From: Chitinophagaceae bacterium
Lineage (GTDB): Bacteria > Bacteroidota > Bacteroidia > Chitinophagales > Chitinophagaceae
Direction of reading: 5' to 3'
Assembly: GCA_025963615.1 (NCBI GenBank)
Contig: JAOQAL010000569.1
Coordinates: forward strand, 1 to 16,447
DNA length: 16,447 bases
The translations under genes were made by a program, and so were the position numbers. Below, piece by piece: positions 1 through 6,796 of this stretch. Under the pieces are notes generated by a model. The model was not told where the DNA came from. It ran no database searches and was given only the letters and a program-made list of their open reading frames with translations. Numbering within the stretch: the stretch's first letter is position 1; each line of letters opens with the position of its first letter.

Positions 1-44
1 AGTAAGCCTAAGCGGGATTTGATTAACTTAGTTTCAGAATTCAT

Positions 45-110
45 AATCTGACTTTTTGGGGTTAACAATTAGATTGTAGTTACTCTAAAGTTAATCCCAA
101 CTGTCAGATT
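45..110. repeat. Imperfect inverted repeat downstream of polA
   Basis: Arms at 45-66 and 90-110 are imperfect reverse complements. They share AATCTGAC at one end and, apart from one substitution, GGGGTTAAC versus GGGATTAAC at the other, with a 23-nt AT-rich spacer between. The GGGATT/GATTAAC theme occurs once more at about 14-27. The region lies 3' of polA and has no T tract next to the stem, so it is not a typical intrinsic terminator. It may be a dispersed intergenic repeat or the edge of a decayed element that continues outside the window. The remaining bases of 1-216 show no gene. Confidence 0.5.
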
Positions 111-216
111 AAATCTTAGCTTTTACAGGTGATAGGCGATAATAGAGCAAGTAAAATGTAAAAACAGAGTCGTTAAATCTTTAATCATTCAATAATTGAT
201 TTCGGTCTTTTGACTT

Positions 217-3081
217 CTAATGCGCCTCCAGCCAATTCTCCCCGCTTCCCACTTCAGCCACAACCGGAACGCTGTACGGAAGCATTAAAGCGCTTTGCAT
301 ACATTGAATTATAACCGGCTTGATAGCATCAACCTCATCTTTTAATGCGTCAAAAACCAATTCATCATGTACCTGCAAAATCATTTTTGATCTAAATTTA
401 TTTTTGGTGAATGCTTCATGAACTTTTATCATTGCCAGTTTGATCATGTCAGCAGCACTTCCCTGTATTGGAGAATTAATAGCATTTCTTTCCGCAAAAC
501 CTCGAACTGTAAAATTGGCTGAATTAATATCTTTTAACCACCTTTTTCTGCCCATCAATGTTTGCACATAACCGTGTTCACGGGCAAAATTTATGGTCTC
601 ATCCATATACTTTGTAATACCGGAAAACTCCTTTTTATAATTATCAATAATAGTCTTAGCCTCGGTTCGGGATATACCCAGATTATCTGCCAGGCCAAAA
701 GCACCTTGTCCATAAATGATTCCAAAGTTTACACTTTTTGCTTTATATCGCATTTCCTTTGTAACATCTTTCTCCTCTATATTATAAACTTTTGCTGCCG
801 TAGCAGTATGAATGTCTTTGTTGTTTTTAAAAGCATCACACATATTTGGATCACCGCTCATAGCCGCAACAATCCGCAATTCAATTTGTGAATAATCGGC
901 GCTGATAAGGATATGATCACTATCCCGTGGAATAAAGGCCTTTCTTATCTCCCGTCCGCGGTCACTCCGTATCGGAATATTCTGAAGATTAGGATTATTG
1001 CTGGAAAGCCGGCCTGTTACAGCAATCGCCTGACCGTATGTAGTGTGTACGCGTCCTGTTTTTTGATTGATCATTTCCGGCAGGGCGTCTACATAAGTAG
1101 ATTTCAGTTTTGTGTATTCACGAAAAGCAAGAATATCATCAACTATTTTATTCTGGCTCGCAAGTTTTAATAAAACATCCTCCCCGGTAGCGTACTGGCC
1201 GGTTTTTGTTTTCTTAGCTTTTGGATCCAGCTTCAATTTATCAAACAGAACTTCCCCGAGCTGTTTCGGTGATGCGAGATTAAACCTGACACCCGCCGCA
1301 GCATATACAGACTCTTCACATTTTTTCGCTTCACGTTCGAGCTCTTTTGAATAATCGTTTAAAAATCCCATATCGATCTTTACCCCTTCGAATTCCATAG
1401 CCGTCAACACTTTTACCAGCGGGGCTTCCACTTCATTAAACAATTTTTCGACTTCATTCTCTCTCAATAACGGAGCAAACACGTCTTTCAATTGTAAAGT
1501 GATATCCGCATCCTCTGCAGCATACTCTTTTATTTTTTCCAGTTCCACATCGCGCATAGTGCCCTGCGCTTTCCCTTTTTTGCCAATAAGCTCCTCAATA
1601 TGTACCGGTTCATAACCAAGGTATTTTGCACTTAGAATGTCCATCCCCCGCTTACCTTCGGGCTCAATGACGTAATGTGCCAGCATGGTATCAAACAGCT
1701 TTCCCAGGAGATCAACCCCATACCACTTTAATATCAGCATGTCGTATTTTATATTCTGGCCGATCCATATTTTTTTTTCATCGTTGAATAAAGGAGAAAA
1801 TAGAGATAGAATTTCGTTAACGCGGTTTTTATCATCCGGGCAGGGAATATAAAATGCTTCTCCAGGTTTTACAGAAAAACTCAATCCCACCAGTTCCGCA
1901 TCATTCGCATCAATACTGGTGGTTTCTGTGTCGAAGCAGATCTGATCGTGTTTTTTTAATTCAGCTACCAATTTTGTTATACCCTTATCATCGGATATCG
2001 CTTCATAATGGTGTTGGGTATTATGTATATTTTTTGTCGCTACTCCTTCAAATCCCCCGGTGAATGAGGTTTCTGAAGCTGTGGTGCCGGAATCACCGCC
2101 ATTATTTGAAAACTCCTGTTGATTTTTTACTTCTGGTTTTTTTGTTTCTACGATATTCCCGAATAAATCAGTCTGCACACCTTCGGGTGCTTTAGCAGGG
2201 GCGGCAAAATCGTCTCCTAAAATTCTTCTTCCTATTGTTTTAAATTCCAGTTCTGCAAAGACCTCTTTTAATTTTTCCCTGTTCCATTCTTTCAATTTAA
2301 AATCTTCCTCATGAAACTCTACCGGCACATTCATAATAATGGTGGCAAGTTTTTTTGAAATTATGGCAGCATCTTTCCCATTTCTTATTTTTTCTCCTAA
2401 TGCTCCTTTTATTTTATCAGCATTAGCCAACACATTTTCTATCGTTTCATATTCCGCCAGTAACTTGGCTGCTGTTTTTTCACCCACCCCTGCTATACCG
2501 GGTATATTGTCTACTGCATCGCCCATTAAGCCAAGAATATCTATTACCTGTGATACGTTTTTTATATTCCATTTTGCACATACCTCTTCAGGCCCCAATA
2601 TCTCTACATCTCCGCCCTGGTAACCGGGTTTATAAATTTTTACTTTATCTGAAACCAACTGGCCATAGTCTTTGTCTGGAGTAACCATATACACCTCATA
2701 ACCTGTATTGGCGGCTTGCCTGCTCAAGGTTCCAATTATATCATCTGCCTCGTATCCGTCTAACTCAATCACGGGAATATTAAATGCCTCGATAATACTT
2801 TTAATATCTGCGAGAGAAGAAATTATATCTTCTGGCGCCTCCTGCCGGTTAGCTTTATAACCTTCAAAGTCGGTATGCCGTTCCGTAGGGGCAGCCGTAT
2901 CAAAGCATACCGCCATATGGCTGGGTTTCTGATTATTGATGAGTTCTACCAGGGCGTTGGTAAAACCAAATTGCGCGTTGGTGTTTTTGCCCTTGGAAGT
3001 AAGTCGCGGACTTCGGATAAGCGCATAGTAAGCACGGAAAATGAGCGCCATTGCATCAAGGAGGAATAATTTCTTAGCCAT
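217..3081 (-). CDS. polA: DNA polymerase I
   Basis: This 954-aa protein fills repair and Okazaki-processing gaps and removes RNA primers. The 5' nuclease domain (about 1-290) keeps its metal-binding acids D9, D61, E111, D113, D114, D136, D138, D188 and D191, and has a helix-hairpin-helix around 192-208. The 3'-5' exonuclease (about 365-540) is intact, with D384/E386, N443/D447 and Y520/D524, so proofreading is expected. The polymerase domain has motif A (D729), the O-helix R778, K782, F786 and Y790, and motif C (H905-D906-E907). Residues 291-360 form a low-complexity linker holding QTDLF at 303-307, which resembles a sliding-clamp binding pentapeptide. Length is normal for a three-activity Pol I. 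The ATG at 3081 gives the expected N-terminus; a -7-like TAACTTAG ends 4 nt upstream of it. Confidence 0.97.
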   Translation of the reverse strand: MAKKLFLLDAMALIFRAYYALIRSPRLTSKGKNTNAQFGFTNALVELINNQKPSHMAVCFDTAAPTERHTDFEGYKANRQEAPEDIISSLADIKSIIEAFNIPVIELDGYEADDIIGTLSRQAANTGYEVYMVTPDKDYGQLVSDKVKIYKPGYQGGDVEILGPEEVCAKWNIKNVSQVIDILGLMGDAVDNIPGIAGVGEKTAAKLLAEYETIENVLANADKIKGALGEKIRNGKDAAIISKKLATIIMNVPVEFHEEDFKLKEWNREKLKEVFAELEFKTIGRRILGDDFAAPAKAPEGVQTDLFGNIVETKKPEVKNQQEFSNNGGDSGTTASETSFTGGFEGVATKNIHNTQHHYEAISDDKGITKLVAELKKHDQICFDTETTSIDANDAELVGLSFSVKPGEAFYIPCPDDKNRVNEILSLFSPLFNDEKKIWIGQNIKYDMLILKWYGVDLLGKLFDTMLAHYVIEPEGKRGMDILSAKYLGYEPVHIEELIGKKGKAQGTMRDVELEKIKEYAAEDADITLQLKDVFAPLLRENEVEKLFNEVEAPLVKVLTAMEFEGVKIDMGFLNDYSKELEREAKKCEESVYAAAGVRFNLASPKQLGEVLFDKLKLDPKAKKTKTGQYATGEDVLLKLASQNKIVDDILAFREYTKLKSTYVDALPEMINQKTGRVHTTYGQAIAVTGRLSSNNPNLQNIPIRSDRGREIRKAFIPRDSDHILISADYSQIELRIVAAMSGDPNMCDAFKNNKDIHTATAAKVYNIEEKDVTKEMRYKAKSVNFGIIYGQGAFGLADNLGISRTEAKTIIDNYKKEFSGITKYMDETINFAREHGYVQTLMGRKRWLKDINSANFTVRGFAERNAINSPIQGSAADMIKLAMIKVHEAFTKNKFRSKMILQVHDELVFDALKDEVDAIKPVIIQCMQSALMLPYSVPVVAEVGSGENWLEAH

Positions 3082-3085
3082 GCTG

Positions 3086-3093
3086 CTAAGTTA
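3086..3093 (-). promoter_or_regulatory. Possible polA -7 box
   Basis: On the minus strand TAACTTAG differs at one position from the Bacteroidota -7 consensus TAnnTTTG and stands only 4 nt before the polA ATG. A TTTT, in place of TTTG, lies about 21 nt upstream. If it is used, the transcript would be nearly leaderless. The 112-nt gap between the permease and polA shows nothing else that looks like a promoter. Confidence 0.25.
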
Positions 3094-3182
3094 TGGGAAA
3101 ACCTTAGCCGAATGAAAAGGTGAATTTTCCGGGTGATTTCCGCCTTGCCAACTTACAGGGACCGATCCGTTTACCATCGGGT

Positions 3183-3203
3183 TACTCCCGTCACTACTCC
3201 CGT
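3183..3203. repeat. 9-bp direct repeat at the permease stop codon
   Basis: TACTCCCGT occurs at 3183-3191 and again at 3195-3203, a 12-bp period. Read on the minus strand in the permease frame, the gene ends Arg-Glu-TAG-TGA and is followed by a second Arg-Glu-TAA. This looks like a small tandem duplication of the last codons. Confidence 0.6.
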
Positions 3204-5824
3204 TTTAAAACCCTTGCCGGGTTGGACCGGGCAGCTTTTAATGTTTGCAATCCAATCATCGTACCGGCAATGACCATTACAATAGCGAATCCTGTCAACG
3301 CCTCACTCAACCGCAATGGCTGGTGATAGGCAAAATTGGCCAATACTACGTTTTCAAAGAATAACCAGGTAGCCGGCAGCGCAATGACGGCAGAGATGAT
3401 CAGGAGAATTAAAAAGCTTTTACTCATCAGGTAAATCAAAGTTCGTTCACCAGCACCCATTACTTTGCGGATACTGATTTCTTTCAGCCTTTTCTCGGTG
3501 GTATAAACGACCATACCAAACAATCCCATGGATGCAATAACGATCGCCAGGAATGAAAAAAAGCCAATCACCTGGATGATCACGGAAAACATGCTGTAAG
3601 CTTCTTCAATCTGTACATCATAAAATTTTGCATCCAGCGGGTGCAGTTTGTCAATGTTGCGCCAGGCTTCATTCATAGCAGCAAGGGCGGCGGTGAGATG
3701 GGGTGTTTCAATCTTTACATTGATATAACCTGGGTTATCATTCCCCGAATACCGGAACATAACAGGCTCAATTTTATTTTCCAGGGTTCCATAATGAAAA
3801 TCTTTGAGTACACCGGCGATAGACAATTTTTTGCCATCAATGTTCACGATTTCACCAATGGCGTTTTGGGGATCTCCCTTACCAATATGAAATCGCCGGA
3901 GCAATTGTTCATTCACGATCGCTTCTGTTTCCTGCCCGTTTGAAGGGCGGGTGCTGAAATTTTTTCCCGCAAGAATTTTATACTGGTGCACGGTGAGGTA
4001 ATGTTCATCAATAAAATTTAATTGCACGCCGGCGGAATCCTGCGGATCATTATATTTCATACTGGTGCCGTAAATACTTCCCAGGCTCGAAATCAACTGC
4101 GATTTCGAAATTTCCCTGACCCCTGGTATTGCTGACAGCTCTTTGATAAATACGCCGGTTTTATTCCCCTGCATATTAATGTTGAGAATATTCCGGGTGC
4201 TGAAGCCGAGATCATAGGTCAGAAAACTCCGGTATTGGTTATAGCCAATCACGGTAGTTGTAATAAAAATCAGGGAAAATGTATACTGCACGACAATAAG
4301 CGACTTGCGAAGGTTCACATGCCGGAATACCTTCAGCGTTGAAACATTGTTCAACACCTGCAGGACAGAGATCCTTGAATAAAACAAGGCCGGTAATATA
4401 CCCGCAATAAAACCGGTAAATACCGCAAATGCGATAAAGCCCAGAACCAGCTTTGGCGAAAGTTGGAGAGAAACCAAGCTTTGAACATACGCGTGCAAAG
4501 AAAGAAAAGGTGTGCGCAGGAGTAAAAAAAGAATGAACGAAAATACCAGGGCGAGTAGTGAAATAATAATCGACTCCGTGATAAACTGGCCCACAACATG
4601 GCCTTTCAAGGCCCCGATCACTTTGCGGATGCCTACTTCCCGGCTTCGGCTCAGCGACCGCGCTATGGACAAGTTAGTATAATTGAAACAGGCTGAAATG
4701 ATGACTATTAAAGCAAGGCCTCCTAAAATATAAACAGACATTTTGTTAATGGTCGGCCCAATCTCGTTGCCCAGGTGGCCGTCGAAAATAATTTTCTTTA
4801 ACGGCTCAAGCGATAGCCGGATCTTCCTGTTCTTAAGATTCGCATTTTCAGAAACACAGAGTCTGTCAATGGCGGCCTGCACTACGCCGGCATTGCCATT
4901 CTCCGGCAATACGAAATAAGTGTAATTGGAATAAATATTTGCCCAGCTCATCAGGTTTCCATCCTCATTCGACCTTTTCTGTTCTATCGTTGAAAAAGAA
5001 GCCAACGCGCCAAACTGGAGATGCGATAGCTTCGGAACATCTCTTGCAATACCGGTAACAATATAATTGTTCGTATCCAGTTTAACGATCCGTCCCAGCG
5101 CTTCACTATTACCAAAAATTTTTTTTGCCGACTCTTCTGTCAACACTAAAGAATAGGGTTTTTGCAGTGCGGTAGCAGGATTGCCGCTCAATAAAGGAAA
5201 GCTGAATACATTAAAGAATGATTCATTGGCCCATAAGCCAGAAACAGGCACTGTTACTTCCCCGGCAGTGATATCGCCACTAAATCCCCGCTGCATAAAA
5301 ACCGTTGATTCAATACCGGGAATGGTTTGTTGTATTTTCCTGCCCGCAGCAAGGGAGGACGAAGCCAGGTTCATGACAGGCTGGCCTGTATTGCTATCCG
5401 TGCTGATGAGGCGGTAAATCCTGTCTTTCTTTTCCTGGAAATTGTCGTAGGAATAAAGATCCGATAAAAAAGAGATGACCAGCAACCCAACACACATGCT
5501 GATTGCAAGACCAATGATATTAATTGCTGCGAATAATTTATGGCGGATAATACTACGCCCGGATGTTTTGATATAACTCTTGATCATGGTATTTTGAGAT
5601 AAGTTGTTCGATAATCCTGGTTTTCGGATAGTATAAGGTTTGAAAAATTTAAATACATCGACGATATAGATAAACCTTGCTTTTTTTGCGCCTTTGCTTC
5701 GCAGGTTCCGCACAAACATTTCATGCAGGTCGCCTTGCAAATCCTCCAGCAATTCAGGACGGCAATACCAGCTCAAAAACCGCTCAGCCCAGCGGGGCGG
5801 ATGAATGGACGTCTTGTTCTTCAT
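3194..5824 (-). CDS. MacB/FtsX-type permease with N-terminal permease prefix
   Basis: This 876-aa inner-membrane protein has two FtsX-like halves. Residues 1-80 are a soluble prefix (SWYCRPELLEDLQGDLHEMF region) of the kind found on PadR-linked permeases. Likely membrane helices lie near 98-120, 365-385, 415-436, 458-481, 507-527, 748-774, 800-824 and 842-862. Large extracytoplasmic MacB-like domains fall between helices 1-2 and 5-6. The coupling segments SREVGIRKVIGA (394-405) and EKRLKEISIRKVMGA (777-791) are typical of the family. I chose the ATG at 5824 because it overlaps the padR stop as ATGA, implying translational coupling; an ATG at 5860 would add 12 residues inside padR. No ATP-binding subunit is encoded next to it, so its ATPase partner and substrate are unknown. 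Confidence 0.88.
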   Translation of the reverse strand: MKNKTSIHPPRWAERFLSWYCRPELLEDLQGDLHEMFVRNLRSKGAKKARFIYIVDVFKFFKPYTIRKPGLSNNLSQNTMIKSYIKTSGRSIIRHKLFAAINIIGLAISMCVGLLVISFLSDLYSYDNFQEKKDRIYRLISTDSNTGQPVMNLASSSLAAGRKIQQTIPGIESTVFMQRGFSGDITAGEVTVPVSGLWANESFFNVFSFPLLSGNPATALQKPYSLVLTEESAKKIFGNSEALGRIVKLDTNNYIVTGIARDVPKLSHLQFGALASFSTIEQKRSNEDGNLMSWANIYSNYTYFVLPENGNAGVVQAAIDRLCVSENANLKNRKIRLSLEPLKKIIFDGHLGNEIGPTINKMSVYILGGLALIVIISACFNYTNLSIARSLSRSREVGIRKVIGALKGHVVGQFITESIIISLLALVFSFILFLLLRTPFLSLHAYVQSLVSLQLSPKLVLGFIAFAVFTGFIAGILPALFYSRISVLQVLNNVSTLKVFRHVNLRKSLIVVQYTFSLIFITTTVIGYNQYRSFLTYDLGFSTRNILNINMQGNKTGVFIKELSAIPGVREISKSQLISSLGSIYGTSMKYNDPQDSAGVQLNFIDEHYLTVHQYKILAGKNFSTRPSNGQETEAIVNEQLLRRFHIGKGDPQNAIGEIVNIDGKKLSIAGVLKDFHYGTLENKIEPVMFRYSGNDNPGYINVKIETPHLTAALAAMNEAWRNIDKLHPLDAKFYDVQIEEAYSMFSVIIQVIGFFSFLAIVIASMGLFGMVVYTTEKRLKEISIRKVMGAGERTLIYLMSKSFLILLIISAVIALPATWLFFENVVLANFAYHQPLRLSEALTGFAIVMVIAGTMIGLQTLKAARSNPARVLKRE

Positions 5825-6153
5825 AACCGGTTCAGGTTTAAACCGGGAATCCGGCTCCATAATTCATCCCGTATGTCTTTGGATTTGACCAACGCTGCCT
5901 TACCCGCAGTTGTCACCGTATAATATCTTTTGCGTTTGCCGCCACGTTCACTGGTGGCTTCTCCCAGCTTACTTTTTACCAATCCCTTTTCCTCTAATCG
6001 GTTCAATACGGCATGTATCACACCAAGCTTAATAACTCGTTTTGTATGTTTGATCAGTTCATCGCAAACCGCAACACTGTAAGCCCCGTCCACCAAACCT
6101 GCAATGGTCAGCAAAACAATTTCTTCAAATTCGCCAAGATGAGTCCCTTTCAT
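5821..6153 (-). CDS. PadR-family transcriptional regulator
   Basis: This 110-aa winged-helix protein matches PadR in length and pattern. The recognition region GVIHAVLNRLEEKGLVKSKL (about 44-63) is followed by the wing ERGGKRKRYYTVTTAGKAAL (about 69-88). PadR proteins usually repress a neighbouring transporter or stress gene and release DNA on binding a ligand. Its stop overlaps the permease start by ATGA, so the two form one transcriptional unit in which the regulator probably controls the transporter. Upstream, 6175-6195 (plus strand) carries ATGT and TGT half-sites facing ACA, loosely like a PadR operator, too weak to call. The inducing ligand cannot be told from sequence. Confidence 0.92.
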   Translation of the reverse strand: MKGTHLGEFEEIVLLTIAGLVDGAYSVAVCDELIKHTKRVIKLGVIHAVLNRLEEKGLVKSKLGEATSERGGKRKRYYTVTTAGKAALVKSKDIRDELWSRIPGLNLNRL

Positions 6154-6237
6154 GAAAACTGATTAATTCCGTAAATGTATGTAAAATAACACAATCATCC
6201 TTTTTGGTTTACGGGAAGAAACAGAAATAAATGAAAT

Positions 6238-6285
6238 GGGCCGCAGCGGCCCTATAAATCAGCAAACCCCGGGTTTCCCCAGGGT
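6238..6285 (-). terminator. Two GC-rich hairpins after the 92-aa gene
   Basis: Read on the minus strand, 6285-6266 folds as ACCCTGGG-GAAA-CCCGGGGT: eight pairs including one G-U, closed by a GNRA-type GAAA tetraloop. A second hairpin, GGGCC-GCTGC-GGCCC, follows at 6252-6238 and leads into the T-rich stretch ATTTCATTTATTTC. They start about 31 nt after the small gene's stop and precede padR, so they probably end the small-gene transcript. There is no long uninterrupted T run, so a role in mRNA 3'-end stability is also possible. Confidence 0.5.
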
Positions 6286-6316
6286 GCCTTTGTATTTAAA
6301 CGCTGTTATGAAATAC

Positions 6317-6595
6317 TTAGTTTATAGATAATTTTAAAGCAGCATTTTGTTCTGCTTTATTAACGCTGTTTGATTGTTGAACAGACGTAGTTGATGTTGT
6401 ATTCTTCGGATCAAGGTATTTTTCCGGGTTAGTCACCAGGATTGTACTGTTTAATGAAGCCGTGTTAGCCGTTTGTACAGCCGCAGGTATTACCGCTACA
6501 CTCGGTTTGTCTTTGTGAATAAAATTCAGGTATAAGGCAAAGAATAAAAGGTTAAATGCAAAAAAATTAACCACTTTGCGGATGCGTCTTTTCAT
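6317..6595 (-). CDS. Small membrane-anchored hypothetical protein
   Basis: I do not recognise this 92-aa protein. Its basic N-terminus (MKRRIRK) is followed by one hydrophobic segment at about 9-25, giving a signal anchor or uncleaved signal peptide. The rest (26-92) is Ser/Thr/Asn-rich, with no cysteine or catalytic motif, and is probably extracytoplasmic and flexible. A separate promoter with good -33/-7 spacing lies upstream (6644-6674), an 18-bp palindrome lies further upstream, and two hairpins follow the stop. That arrangement supports a real, independently regulated gene rather than a chance ORF. Function is unknown. Confidence 0.65.
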   Translation of the reverse strand: MKRRIRKVVNFFAFNLLFFALYLNFIHKDKPSVAVIPAAVQTANTASLNSTILVTNPEKYLDPKNTTSTTSVQQSNSVNKAEQNAALKLSIN

Positions 6596-6643
6596 AACGA
6601 TTGGATTTATTCGGTTTTAAATTGGATTGGATGAACTATGCAT

Positions 6644-6674
6644 CGAAAATAGACCGTAATTGATGTCCCTGCAA
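6644..6674 (-). promoter_or_regulatory. Promoter candidate for the 92-aa gene
   Basis: On the minus strand a TTG (6674-6672) is separated by exactly 20 nt from TATTTTCG (6651-6644), one mismatch from TAnnTTTG. This gives a predicted 5' UTR of about 40 nt before the ATG at 6595. The call rests on consensus matching by eye. Confidence 0.45.
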
Positions 6675-6721
6675 GTTGTGAGCTTTAAATCTTTAAAAAA
6701 TGCGTAAACTTCTTAATAACG

Positions 6722-6739
6722 AATCGTAGAACTACGATT
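6722..6739. promoter_or_regulatory. Perfect 8-bp inverted repeat, possible operator
   Basis: AATCGTAG-AA-CTACGATT is a perfect dyad with a 2-nt centre. It lies about 80 nt upstream of the -7 box of the small gene and 58 nt after the peptidase stop. Its short spacer and AT/GC mix suit a dimeric regulator's binding site better than a terminator, since no T tract follows on either strand. The regulator is not identified. Confidence 0.45.
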
Positions 6740-6796
6740 ACCCTGAATTTGGTTAAATAAATCCGTCCTTCCATTTTTGAGCTATCGCGATTTAAT

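Noticed and set aside
5825..5860. Upstream start adding 12 residues to the permease
   Set aside because: The start at 5824 overlaps the padR stop as ATGA, a common coupling arrangement, and the permease prefix begins near there.
6722..6739. The dyad as a terminator for the peptidase gene
   Set aside because: The stem is short and AT-rich with a 2-nt centre, and no T tract follows on the minus strand; an operator fits better.
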